Assembly: GCA_020746105.1 (NCBI GenBank) | Contig: CM036618.1 | Location: 118,683,161 to 118,747,160, forward strand | Length of the DNA: 64,000 nucleotides | Origin: Trogon surrucura | Taxonomy: Eukaryota; Chordata; Aves; Trogoniformes; Trogonidae | Direction of reading: 5' to 3' | Shown: piece by piece, positions 1 to 12,402 of the stretch | Layout of the letters: every line of letters begins with the position of its first letter | Position numbering within the stretch: position 1 is the stretch's first letter | The notes under the pieces: generated by a model | The model's input: only the letters and a program-made list of their open reading frames with translations | The model's database searches: none | Told to the model about the DNA's origin: nothing | Translations under genes and position numbers: made by a program

Positions 1-540
1 ACTGTTTTTCTCCTTTAATTGCAAGACGCCAGGAGCAGAATCTAGAAGAAAAACACCAACAAACACGCGACATAAGAAAGCCCTGATGCCTGCCATGCAG
101 CTCAACGTTTCACCTTGGAGGTAACCATAGAGTTTTACAGGTAATTAAAACACATTGAGTGATAAGATTTGTTTGTGTTTGGGTTTTTTTTTTCCTCCCT
201 AATCATTTTATTCAATGCCTTTTGGATCTTACCAGCTTTCATTGTAAGCCAAGTGCTTCTTCACGCTACACACGGTTCGAACGAATGGTGTCCCCACCAG
301 GGCATAAGGGCTCCTCCATCCCACGCCTCACCACCTCCGTGTCCACGCCTGGCAGCCAAGGACTGTGGGTGCTGGTGACCCTGCTCATGCCGACAGCTCC
401 CGCAGCCACAAGGATGGGGCCACTTCTTCTTCTGTCGCCATTTGTCCATTCAATCCACCCCTTTGCAGAGCCATGGCCACGCATGGTTTCTCCCCAACGT
501 GACCGCTCATCCCTCACTGCTGTTCTGGTGCCCCATAGAA
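1..540. other. Unique non-coding DNA
   Basis: No gene recognised. Weak open frames occur on both strands; the longest on the plus strand (from 159) runs into the adjacent CR1 and has no recognisable protein. A short T-run lies near 185-195. Confidence 0.6.
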
Positions 541-845
541 TCAATCATAGAATCATAGAACAATTCAGGTTGGAAAAGACCCTTGGGTCATCAAGTCCAA
601 CCATTAACCCTACACTACAACCATTAACCCTACACTACAAGTTCACCCCCAAACCATCTCACCCAACACCACATCTCAGCGACACTTCAACACATCCAGG
701 GATGGCGACTCAACCCCCTCCCCAGGCAGTCTGTGCCAGTGTCTGACCACTCTTTCCATGAAGAATTTCTTCCTAATGTCCAGCCTAAACCTGCTCTATT
801 GCAACTTGAAACCATTCCCCTTGGTTCTGTCCCTAATTACCTATC
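541..845 (-). mobile_element. CR1 LINE 3' fragment (5'-truncated)
   Basis: Minus-strand CR1 retrotransposon fragment. On the plus strand it opens with CATAGAAT octamers, the reverse complement of the CR1 3' tail, followed by the usual CR1 3' region (ggttggaaaagac, atcaagtccaacc). It then passes into the degraded end of ORF2, with the family signatures ccattccccttggttctgtcc near 815-833. It is 5'-truncated like nearly all CR1 copies and carries no intact frame. A 20-bp segment is exactly duplicated at 601-620 and 621-640. The right edge is uncertain by about 30 bp. It resembles the copy at 63491-63714 more than the other copies in the window. Confidence 0.9.
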
Positions 846-3560
846 CTGTACCTAATCGCCTTGTCCCAGCTCTGAAAAAAAAAACCCAACACAACAACCC
901 TCCCCAGATAAGTCCACCCCACCGTGGCGAGTCTGCCTCGAGCGAGGGCGACATCCTGACCCTCGGGTAGGTTTGCACAGACGCGCGTCGCCTTCCCAGC
1001 CCTGGTGTCAAGTTTAGAAAGAAAAACCTCTTCCAAGCTGCCTTCCCAAGGGGATGGTTTTCGCGGCTCGTGCTCCTCCGCGCGCTATCTGTTACGCCGT
1101 TACTGAAGCACAGCTTGCCGACAACTGGCGAAGGAATACGCTCCCCGCGCCGTGACGCTTCCTCCGCCCGGCTCGGCAAGCAGGAACCGGGCGGCTGGGG
1201 CTGAGGGTGGCTGCCTCTCGTCCGCCTTCCTCCAGATAAAACTTTCCCCCCCGTAGAATGAAAAATGGCCGCTTGCATTTCAGCAGACCATAAAAATCCC
1301 GCCTGAAAACTTTTCAAGCCTCTTCCAAGTTTGGAACCGCCTCGAAAAGGCTTCAGACCACACGGCCATATGGGCTGGTGGCGTAGGGTTTAACGCACGC
1401 GATGCTGCTGGTCCCGACGTCCCCGGCCGTGACGGGACCAGCGATGCCGCAGGGACGTGTTCGCTGTAGGATGCTCCTTAACATCTCCCTGCTCTTTTTC
1501 CAGCCCAGTCCTGCAGCTCTCTCCAGTCCTTCGCTGTATTTAAGCTCCCAACACGCTGGTGGATGCTGCCTGCACCCGGGCACCTCAATACAGAGAGAAA
1601 CAAGCGTCCTCTTCCCAACTCTGACACACACGCATCTCTTTTCCTCATCCTCCAAAAACTGCCACAAGCAAAATGCTTGTTCCATCTGGCAAGTTTTGTT
1701 TCATTTCTTTGTCGTGAAGCAAAACCTTTTGGATATTTCATTCTTTTTCTCCTTTCTCTCAACGCCACTTAGAGAGATGCTGAAACAAGAGATATTCACT
1801 TGGGTTTTTTTAACCTTCTTTTATCTTTCAAACTTGTGTTACTCTCCTTCCCCACCTTCCATCCTTCCTTAATTTTTCCTTGCCTTTCCCACTCTGGTAA
1901 ACATGATATGGAACTCTAAAATCACTTCTCTGCATGATTTCAAAAAAAAAACCAAAACCAACTGAAAAAGAAGACGAAACTATTTGGGAGGAAGGCAGCA
2001 GGAGTTGTTCTTCTCCCCTCGCACATTCTCTCTTGGCTGTACGGTTGGGTTTTTTTGCTTCCCCAATTAATTTTCAGACTTGATGCTGATAGTTAAAGAC
2101 GCTGAGCTGTCTGGATGAGGTGTGCTCGCTCCGGTTTCATGATTTAGGCTGCAAAGCATCGGGGCTTCATGGCACCGGGGTCCTCCAAGACCACAGCTGG
2201 CACAAAAGCCCATGTCACCACGACACTTGTGCAGACCAGGCAACACGAAAGAGCCAGGATATGCAGCGTGGCTACATATAAACATAGACAAACTGCATGG
2301 TAAATACCTCCAACCCAAGCAACGCCCTCCCTCGGCACCTCCTGCAGTGAAAATGTGGACAATAAATGCTTTTTTGGAGGGACCCTGCCACGATGTCATG
2401 GGTGAAGCGACACTAGCCTTGAAAAAAAAGAAAAAAAAGAGTATTCTTGGGTTTTTTTGGTTTTTTTAACTTTTCATCGGCTAACATCTGTAATGGCACA
2501 CAGAAATCGCAGATCGCAGTCCAGCTCCCCACATTTTCGCTGCGCGCTGCCAAAACGCCGCACTCAAACAGCCCACGAGAGCGCAAGATGTTAACACCCA
2601 AGAGACTGAACGCAACGTTGATCGGAGAGCAACCCGTGCTTTGCAAGTGCGACTGCTTGGGTCAGCAACACACAGCAGATGTAAAGAGCAGGCAGCCAGA
2701 CTGCGAAAAAGAATAAAGATTGTGAGCTTTAGTAATAATAATATTAACAACAGCCACCACCAGGAATCCTTCTCAGGAGGGCATCAAGCCAGTACTTGAG
2801 CTGACAAATCACAAACTGACGATGAAACTAATAAGACGCTAAAAAAAAAAGTCCTGCCAAGGTTGTGTCTCACAGGTTAAGAACTTGTGGATACGCTCCT
2901 GTCCCACACATGCTGCTCGTGTTTTGCATCCAAATGCCACATGTGAAGCTCTCCTGCCTTTTTTTTCCTCCTCCCCTTTTCTTCACCCCCTTTTCTTTTC
3001 AAAAATACTATTTTTTTTGGCTTGGGGAAGAGGGAAGACGGGTGATTTTCCACCATAATCCCCAGCGACCATCGCGATGTGCGGCCGTGACAGGATCGCT
3101 CCCTGCCGCCAGCTCGTGGCCCCATCCGATCCCTCTGGATTGAGAAGAAGAGCAACATCCCCCAACTGAAAAAAAAATATAATGAGGATCTATATGGGTA
3201 ATGCATCACTCCTTTAAAGTTTATCAGATCTGAGTTTAAAAAAAAAAAAGCCTTTTTTCCCTACTACAAGGGGATTTTTACTACACAAAGGTAATATTCA
3301 CTACATTGTAGCTTCAGTCTTTTTCTTTTTTTTTTTTCTGTTTTTTTTTTTTTTACCCAACAATGGTGAAAAGATGTGATTTTTACAAGCGGATAGGAAG
3401 AAAAAGCCTGAACACACCCTGGGAACACGTTTAAGAAGTTGATTTATGTTTCATGCTGAGTCTTACACCTGCAGTTCAAGCAAAACTCAACTTTGCCGCC
3501 CCACAGAGTCTAGTTTATTAGGTATCAAGGAGTCACAAGAAGCCATGTAATTAAAACTGT
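846..3560. other. Unique non-coding DNA
   Basis: No gene recognised. 1050-1460 is GC-richer with scattered CpGs. 1620-1870 is pyrimidine-rich on the plus strand. Long A and T homopolymers sit at 2420-2470 and 3238-3356. Short open frames here overlap on opposite strands and match nothing I know. Confidence 0.55.
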
Positions 3561-6370
3561 AATTAACTGGAAAAGGAAAGTGCCACCTGAGTTTTGAGAG
3601 GCTGTCAATTTTATTTCCATTACAGCTCTCCTTCTGCTTCTTTTGTCTATAGGGTGTTTTTTTTTCCCCCCCCCATCTTGGTAAGGAAAACCAAAGTTGG
3701 TTGGGTTTTTTTTAAATTTTTAGTAACTAAAGAAGCCACCAAATTCTCTTACGTCTTTACTCTTGGGGGAAAAAAAAAAAAGCCACTTAGTTTTGAGCTC
3801 GGACGTGGGTTCCTCGCAGCGGCGTTTGCAGCCGTGTTTGCCAACAGGTGTCAAGTGTGATCCAGGCAGGAAAAAAATAAAAAAAAAAAGCCCTGAAATG
3901 TCCTACTGGTGAAGGGTCAGCTGAGTTCAAAGCCCATTTTAACAAAACATAATCAATGCCCTTTAAAAAAAAATAATGGGGGGGGATCGGCAGCACCTTG
4001 TTCAAACCCATGACCTTGCTGCTGGGCATTGGAGACCACCGTGGGCAGCAAGAAAAAAACCCACATCTGGGAGAAAATACGAGGTGACGTGATAAACCTT
4101 GTGAATCAGAGAAATTAAAATTGGCAGAAAAAATAAATCTCTGGAAGATTTGGGTGGGACGGGTTGCCAGCCCCGGCCTTCCTCTGCCTCGTGCATCCAC
4201 CGGGAGCAAAAAAATTCAGGAAGTGGAGGTAAATTAAAGAGATAATTATTTAATGAGGTTTAAAGAAGGGAAGACTTAGGTAAACTCAACATGGGAAAGA
4301 AAGTCGTAGCAAAATACAGTTAAAGAGTGATTACCTAAAAGGGTGAAATGACAAGAACAGAGATACGATCTATCTTAGAGGTCGTTACAAGGGAGATTTA
4401 TGAATATATATAAATTTTTGTAGAGGGGATGTTTGTCTTAGGCTGCTGTATGAAAGGGGGGGATTGACATTCTTCCTTCTCCATTTAACAAGTGACAAAA
4501 ACCCATCAAGTGAAGTACCAGCCTTGAGAAGCCAAGTTATTATCGTAAAAAGCAATTTTCCTTTGGTGCTGTTCTGATAGGTTTGGGGTTTTTTTTTTGT
4601 TGTTTTGTGTTTTTTTTTTTTCCCCCTCCCCAGTCTTAATCATTTGTAGCCTCTTCCCTCCCGAAAGAGCCCCAGCTTGCAAGCCAAAGGTGTCGGGACC
4701 CTCCAGGTTCGAAGGCAGATCTTGATCAGCACTAATTTGGGGAAGCGAGCCGGAGGTGCCCGCGGCAGATGACACGCAGGGCTCAGCTTCTTATTCAGCT
4801 ACAAGTCAGCAGGGGCACCCCCTGACCATCTGTGGTCTATAAATTACAGTAACACCGGCACACACCGCTTGTAAATCACCAACGAACAGGCTTTACCTTA
4901 TGACACACTACATGAACCCTGTTAGATATTCCAATAAACTCCCATAAACCATCCGATATAAACTCTGGATTATGTTTCTTTGGTGGGAGGGGGGGTAGGA
5001 GGAAAAAAAAAAATGGACTTTTTCTGCACTTCTTGTGGGTGAAATGAAGAGGCGCCCTAAGCTGCGTTGTCTTTTTACGCACTTATGCAAGAAAATTCAC
5101 CCACACACCATTATCACCATTTATATTTCGCTTTCCAAGAGTTCATCAGTCGTGGGGTAAACGGGGTGGTTGTCCTCCTGGACCAAGAGATACCACTCAT
5201 TTGAAAAATGCTATTAAACCTGAGCCTGCATGAGCTGGCCTCCATCCTTGCTGCACCAGGCACGGGCTGGTAATGGGAGAAGCTCACCCACGTCCTTTGC
5301 TTTTGGAGGAGCAAGAAGACCCAACCCATGACACCACACCAGCCATACCCACTACAAAATGAAAAAGATGCCACTATTTCTCACCACCTCCGCAACCCGA
5401 GTGCTAGAGCTGAGGCTCGCTACCTCCAGGAGGTCAGACCTTCCCGTAAGAGCTCTTCACTTGCTTATTTTTCCCATTTTTCACTTGCTTCATTTCCCAT
5501 CTGGTAACAGGGTGGAAGGCTCTGTGGTCTGACCCACCACCAACCACCCTCCCAGGAGACGCACTGCTGCCACCCAGCTTAGTCTGGACCGCTCTTACAC
5601 GCCACGATGCTTCACGTCAGCCACATCTGCACGGAGATACTATGAGCAGAAGTCTCAGCTCGTGGTCGTGTGCTCCTCACTACACGGCTGCTTGGCACCC
5701 CAGATGTTGCTCCACTGGGAAACCTGGCACTTGACTTCAAACTTTCTCCCAAGACCTGTCACAGGACCACTTTTGACGCTTATATTAGGAAGCCCTGCAT
5801 CTAGCCCATCATCTAGGCACAAAAAAACCCCAACTGTAAAATAAGTTATTCAGATAGTGGGGGATACACCAAGCAATCTAATAAATGTTGTTTGACCAGA
5901 TTTTTTGCCGACCACGAACACAAGCGGGCTGTTGCGTAGGCAGCCAGCAACGGCTGCGTCACGACTCCTTGGCAAGCTCCTTAATCGAACCTGAAATCCC
6001 GACCCCGCTCGGGAGGCAGTGGGAGCCTTCGAGTCATCTCCCTCACGCACAGCATCAGCTCCCCGACGCAACGTTATTTTTATCTGGGTTTCTTAAGGCT
6101 ATAGGGGCTGGCTCCTCACCACGCTCTGCGTGGATGTACGGGCGCGTGGGCGCCCGCCTGTGTTAACGCACGCTTTTAAACCCATCGAGTGACTGGACAG
6201 ATGTTCCCACCTCATGGAGACAGGGAACCAAGGCAACCGTGGCCGCCTCCCGCGATGACAACGGGATGAACTCAACCGTCTGCAGACACTGGAGAATCCA
6301 CACCTGAGAGAGCAATCCAAGAGAAAACATCCTCCTCTGCTCCCTCCGGTTGTGAGCGTCCCGTTAATTA
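3561..6370. other. Unique non-coding DNA with homopolymer runs
   Basis: No gene recognised. T-run to C-run junctions occur near 3656-3675 and 4610-4630, and there is a G-run near 3977-3985. 4200-4440 is AT-rich and purine-rich without a clear repeat signature. Confidence 0.5.
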
Positions 6371-8500
6371 ATACTCATTAATACTGCCTTTTTTTTTTTT
6401 TTTTAAATTACAGCACAGCTTCCAGGCTCTGGCCAAAATTCATGCTGCTCTGCCCAAGCTACACACCAGAAAACACCTACTCTGCTCAGATGAACACAGA
6501 TAAAAGCAGCGAACATGTTCTCTGGAGCTACCAGGACCACCAGCACTGCACGATCCCAGTGTTACCCAGCAAGACTGCACTGAAACACTTCAAACAGTCT
6601 CAGGAGCAATTTTTAACTCACCAGAAATGCACATCTGAAGCATTTATTGAATCCAGCTTGAGCCAGTCTAATTAGTTTAGTTTCAGGAAAAAATAGTGAA
6701 TTGAAGTTGATTTTTTTTTTTTTAAATGCAGAAAGAAAAACGCCAGTATTTGAACGTTACTTCAAATTTTCCTAGAAAAACCCAAATGGATAGTAAAATA
6801 TAGACATAACTAATCCATGTCAGCTCATATCAATACCCTGGGATTATCAAGCAGGGAATTCTTGCTTCGTGTTTTCAAATTGGAGGTAACGCACGTCTTT
6901 GCAGCACTTTTCCACCCAGCAAGTCAACCAAAACCCTCCACTTCACACAGTGGGGAAGCCCCAAGTTGGGTCTGGACACTCTTCTGAGCTCCCCCATGAA
7001 GATCCCCCACCTCCCAGCCTCCTCCCCTACCTTCCCACTGCCCTCTCCATCCACCCTTTCCCGTGCATTCCAACGAGAAGAAGCGACAGAGCTATTTCTG
7101 GTTTTTTAACAAGATTTGGAAAGCGTTCAAGTGCCTGACTAAGTGGTTGGAAACAAGGAAGCAGAAGGATGTTTTGGCATCCTGCGATGTGTGCATGAAG
7201 AGCACAGACACAAACACATTGAATGCACATACTGTAAAACACGATTACAAGGAGAGTACGAACTAATAAAAGCCTATTAAAACATCATGAACGCTATCGC
7301 TGCTCGCGTGCGTGCCTACGTATTAAAACAACAAATATTTCACATGAACGCGCAGTTCGAACACGACTGGTCGCAGATACAACTTTCAGCAACCCTAAAA
7401 TACCTAATGTCATCCTGTAATTAATGTAGCCTGCCCTAAAATTTGAGGGATTTATTGATACTGGCAGAAACATTTGCAAATAACTCGGGGAAGTTCATGA
7501 CATACCTTCTATCTCAAGGGGTTTAATTCACTTTTTCCTTTTTTTTTTTTTCCAGCTACCATCAATAAGTTCATTCAGAGCCCTTACCTTACAAGAAACG
7601 CCATTGGAAATCCTCAGTTAAAAGTTTGAAGAACATACCGCCATGGAGCAAGAGCCTCGTTGTGTTTTTATTTGTTTTGTCCTCTTTCACTTACAGTATG
7701 AAACCACGGCCAAGGTGATTGCTATAGAGGTCTGCAATGAAAAATAAAATAAATTTTAAAAAAAGTGCACAAGTAGGCCAAGCTGCAAAAGGATTTTGCC
7801 CAAGTTCTTCAGGAAAACCCATGGCCAACCCATTATTTCTTGCCCAAGCACGAGCATGGAAATGTTACGTATTGGTAAAGACCAGGCACACACAGATTGA
7901 AAGATTATACATTTTTTCAGGCCAACTGGTACAGTTGGGGAAAGAAAATGTTTCAACGCAGCCCTTTCCTGGAGGAATGAAGGCGTCAACACCCTCGGCG
8001 TGGGAAAGGCGCCGCTTTGTTGGGTGGCCAAGGAACAAGAGACAAACGTTGTGGTCCATGATCCTCACGAACTTGCAATGACGAAATTTGGCCACGACAC
8101 TACTGACACATTGAAAATTTGTGTCTAATGAGGGCAAGAAATCTCCCATCGTTACGCTAGGAGAGAGTTTCCAGACCCGAGGTCTGCGTGGAGGGGACTG
8201 GCACATATTCCCCTTTGCTTGATCTTCATGTTCCTGCATTGTTTCTGTAAATACTGTTTTTTTGGAGGGGGATTACTTTATCGTCAGGAGGTATTTTTGC
8301 CTTCAAAGTGCATATATTTGTACTCATATACATGGGATTAAAAGCAGTAAGACTAAAGAAAAACATTTAGTTTAGAAAACCGTTCAATTGGTTTTTTCCA
8401 ACCTTTTTATTCTATCTTTCCTTCTAGGGTCTGATTTCGACATACAAGCCATCAGCCATTTGTACAAAAAAAAAGGCCAACACCACTTGAAAAATACCCC
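6371..8500. other. Unique non-coding DNA
   Basis: No gene recognised. A T16 run lies near 6390-6405. A 67-codon plus-strand frame at 7063-7266 has one cysteine/histidine arrangement resembling a zinc finger, but spacing and context do not support a gene. Confidence 0.5.
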
Positions 8501-11109
8501 AAAAATGTGCTTCTGAGCTACTTTTTTCATTGACTTGGGTGCGTTGGCTGGTTCAAACAGCAAACAGAGCCAGGTCAGAGCATGAATGGCTGCACATAAA
8601 ATACTGGGGGTGCCCGAGCCCTCTCTATGGCTTCTCCATCCTTCTCACCCGCTTCCCACTGTACTGCATTCCAATATTTCCTCATGCTCTATTCTCATAT
8701 ATCGTCAAACATTTCCGATAGAGCAGTGTCTCCAACTCGGTGTCCACAAACCCTTTTCTTCACTAAACCGGGGCTTTATTTTGGGGAGAAAAAGAGCCAT
8801 TTTAGGTTCTACCGTGCTGTGATTCTCACTGCCTCTAGGGAGGCTGAATGAAAAAGGATCCGAGGTGGCGTGACTGACCGAAATGGGCATCCCTCTTACT
8901 GCCAGTGGATTCCTGGCTGTCCTGGGAGGAACAAAATAGTTGTGCTGACGCCCAGAGATTTGGGAGGGTTTATCCCACCAGCGAGGGGTTCTCCTCGAAG
9001 TGGGTACGGGAATTTGCCAAAGGAAGCTCCGTAAGCCAAGATTTTCTACCTCTCAAGGGAAAACCAGCTGAAATGGGACTAAAAATAAGATTTAGTTTCT
9101 CACCTTCTCCCACTGTTTTTATCTGCTTTTATAGATTTCGGTGCATATATAACATGAACCATAATTTTGGTGTAGTAACACATTTCTTGAGCATCCACCA
9201 ACTTCAGGATGCGGCTTTTGGGATGAAGCAGGGTGCCAGGGGTGTGAGCTGAAGCTGCCGTCCTGCAGAAGACCAACAGCAAGCAGGACCCACTAAATTA
9301 GTGACCTCCCTTCCTACCACTTTTCCATGAAAAATGTGTTGTTTGGGTGCTTTTTTTGTTTTGTTTTCTGGCAGGGGCACAGATAAAACTGATGCTGCTG
9401 CAGGGAAGAGAGAAAAAAAAACAACCCAAACATCTGAACAAACCCATGAGCATTTCTGTTGCAGGAAACCCCAACATCTTGCCCATTGGTTGTGGAGCTC
9501 CCTCCAGCCCAGCTTTCTTCCAGCCTTGGCCCTTGCAGTGCCCAGGAGAGGCACGTTGGGGTCCCAAAACCCTCCAGGAGCAGCACGAGGAGCCTGTCGA
9601 GGACTGAAGTTGTCAGCTGTGAGGATGAAGAATTTGAGGTTGGCTGTCGGAACGCTCCGAGCTCAGGAGGGGTTTGGAGGAATGCGAGCTGGGGTTACAT
9701 AAAACACTGACTCACGCTGAGGAATCACGAGTTTTGCAAGATTCAGCTGAGGAACGAGCAAAACCTCAAGCTGCACGCTGCTTACGAGTCAACAGGAACC
9801 GGGGGATGCTGGGGACCTCTGAAAAGCCAGCCCTGGCGTGGGGTTTTTTTGAAGTCCTGCCACCACTCCCAGGAGGAATCGAGAGCCATGCGTGTCTGTC
9901 GGGGGAGAAAAAAACCCTGGCCCTTCATTTTTTTCAAGGAAAATCAATGTGGGTATTTAGAGAGAAAATTGGAAAGAACTAAGATGAAGTAAATAGAAGT
10001 TACATTATTTTTTCCTCTTTTTTCCTTTCTCCCTGCTAGCACGTACGATATTGAAAAGCACATCACGCAGAATATTTACTTTCTGTTGGGATATTTGGGC
10101 GGGTATTTCTTTTGGTTTCATTTACCAGGCAAAAATGATAGTGGATTTTGGAGGTCTGAGCTGGTCTATGGTTTCTGCGAACGTCTGGATGCTGTTCTTC
10201 CCGGGGCTTTATGGGTTACTCAAATCATGCCCCATTATACGGGTAATTTGTGCGCCACGAAGACGGTGTGTGTATGCAGAAGGAGTACAAGACCCGGGAC
10301 TTCCCACCAGAGCGTTAGAAACTGTCCCAAACCATTCGCACTTTGATATTCAAATCAGACTTCTAAACTCCATGCTTGGAGACATATGCAAGCAGTTGGT
10401 TTTTGGATCCCTTACAATTTTTTCTCACGCGCTCCTCTTATTTACAGTAGGTACTCGGCATCTCTCTCACACATACACAAAACTCAGTTAAATTAGTCAA
10501 GTGCTTAACTAAAGATATGGTTGCCTGCCTGTGTTTGTCCAAATTTGAAAAAAAAAATGTTGTTGGCTTTCCAGCTTTATTTCTCTCTTCCCTCAACAAC
10601 AGTCTCTCTTCTCCCTCCAAACACACTGATGGAAAAATGAAGATGTACAGATGGGCTGTTCTTTTTTCAGTCAGGTTGCTGTGTAAATACGGCAGCAGGG
10701 AAGAGAAGGGTGTTAGAAACACAGATGTACGCAAAGGCAGCCCGACCATCGTGTTTGGGCTGCCTCTGCATCGCTCAAGTATGCATCATCCAGCCCAAGC
10801 CGAGCCATATGAGGCCAGAGGGAAACGGAGCTAACGGAGAATAAGCTATTGGTAAACTGCACGCCTTTCAACCTTGCACAACAGGATTAAATAAATATGG
10901 GTTAGCGCCGGGGTCAACATTTTTATTACGGAGGTACTAGATGTGCAAGTGCCTGAATTTCTGATGTTAACAAAGAAAAAAAAAAGATAAGCACCAACCG
11001 TATAAATTCCTATATACGTATATACATACAAAACACTTGTAAGTATGTATTTATGTGGGGATTTTTTGTTTTGCAAAGCTCCCTCCAACACGCTCGCAGC
11101 CAATTCCTC
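8501..11109. other. Unique non-coding DNA
   Basis: No gene recognised. The largest frame is 146 codons at 10051-10491 on the plus strand; it is hydrophobic but has no recognisable domain and lies in AT-rich DNA. Confidence 0.5.
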
Positions 11110-11410
11110 AGCCTCTGCTCTGCAAGGGCTAACAATCCAATCACCTTATAAACTCCTGCAGTGACTAACGCCGCATTCATGCTTTTGGCACACCCCGGCC
11201 AGAAGTTGTTTTAGCAACAGCGGCATGTAAAGCAAAACGCACTATTTGTGAGGCTCAGAGCCCTGAAAAAAATCATTCCCTTTCTCTCCGGGCTATCGAC
11301 ATTCCTGAGCGCTCGCGACGCAGCTGCCGAGCCGCCGGACAGCCCACATATGGCCGTGCAGCGAACAATAGCGACTCGCTGTTGTTCTTGTTAAGACGCA
11401 TCACCATGTG
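11110..11410. promoter_or_regulatory. Candidate regulatory island with CpG patch
   Basis: A mixed AT/GC block directly 5' of a CR1. It contains CCAATCA near 11137, a Sox-like gaacaatag near 11363, and a short CpG cluster at about 11290-11340. The motifs are common, so this is composition-based inference; conservation in other birds would decide it. Confidence 0.25.
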
Positions 11411-11639
11411 TGTTTATTAGAAACAGCAATGAAACGATGACGGGCTGCTCCAGCTATCCCCGCTGCTCGGGGAGAAGAACAGCCAGGGAGCAAGCGCGAC
11501 GAAAGCGGAGGGTTCTCCCCAGCGTCGGCGGAGCGGTCCCACTCTTTAGGGGAGCGTGGCTGGTTGTTTATTGGTGATGCTGCCAGATTACTACTGAGCC
11601 CAAGTCCCTCTTGGTCCCTTTTCCTAACGAATTGCTGGA

Positions 11640-12402
11640 AGTTGTGTAGAATTTTGCACCTGGGAAAGAATAACCCCATGTGCCAGTATAGGTTGGGGAT
11701 GGATCTGCTGGAGAGCAGCGCAGTGGAAAGGGAACTGGGGGTTCTAGTGGACAGCAGGATGGCCATGAGCCAGCACTGTGCCCTCGTGGCCAAGAAGGCC
11801 AATGGCATCCTGGGGTGTGTTAGAAGGGGAGTAGCAAGTAGGTCAAGACAGGTCCTCCTGCCCCTCTGCTCTGCCCTGGTGAGGCCACATCTGGAATATT
11901 GTGTCCAGTTCTGGGCCCCTCAGTTCAAGAAGGACAGGGAACTGCTGGAGAGAGTCCAGCACAGGGCAACTGGGATGACTAAGGGAGTGGAGCATCTCCC
12001 TGATGAGGAAAGGCTGAGGGAGCTGGGGCTCTTTAGTTTGGAGAAGAGGAGACTGAGGGGTGACCTCATTAGTGTTTACAAATATCTCAAGGGTGAGTGT
12101 CACAAGGATGGAGCCAGGCTCTTCTTGGTGACAACAAAGGATAGGACAAGGGGCAACGGGTTCAACCTGGAACACAGGAGGTTCCACAAAAATATTAGGA
12201 AAAACTTTTTCACAGTGAGGGGGACAGAGCCCTGGCACAGGCTGCCCAGGGAGGTTGTGGAGTCTCCTTCTCTGGAGACATTCAAACCCCGCCTGGACGC
12301 GTTCCTGTGCGCTCTGCTGTAGTGATCCTGCTCTGGCAGGGGGTTGGACTAGATGATCTTTGAGGTCCCTTCCAACCTCTAACATTCTGTGATTCTATGA
12401 AA
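11640..12402 (+). mobile_element. CR1 LINE, 5'-truncated, ORF2 C-terminus still open
   Basis: Plus-strand CR1 retrotransposon fragment. It starts inside ORF2 just after the reverse transcriptase core (gttttgcacctggg-like sequence) and ends with the 3' tail gattctatga at 12391-12400. The ORF2 C-terminal frame is uninterrupted to the stop at 12320-12322 and shows the family landmarks in order: [69 protein letters not shown], and [15 protein letters not shown] with the ending FLCALL. An open frame suggests a fairly young insertion, but no catalytic residues are present, so it cannot encode an active enzyme. The ending groups it with the inner nested copy at 33381-34337 and with 47846-48381. Confidence 0.95.

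Noticed and set aside
7063-7266. 67-codon frame with a CDVC...H...H zinc-finger-like arrangement
   Set aside because: Cysteine-histidine spacing is off by one, no linker or neighbouring fingers exist, and the DNA context is non-coding.
10051-10491. 146-codon hydrophobic frame resembling a membrane protein
   Set aside because: AT-rich DNA biases towards hydrophobic codons; no family resemblance or splice context.
11137-11153. CCAAT followed by TTATAAA as a promoter
   Set aside because: The two motifs are only a few bases apart, too close for a normal CCAAT-TATA promoter.
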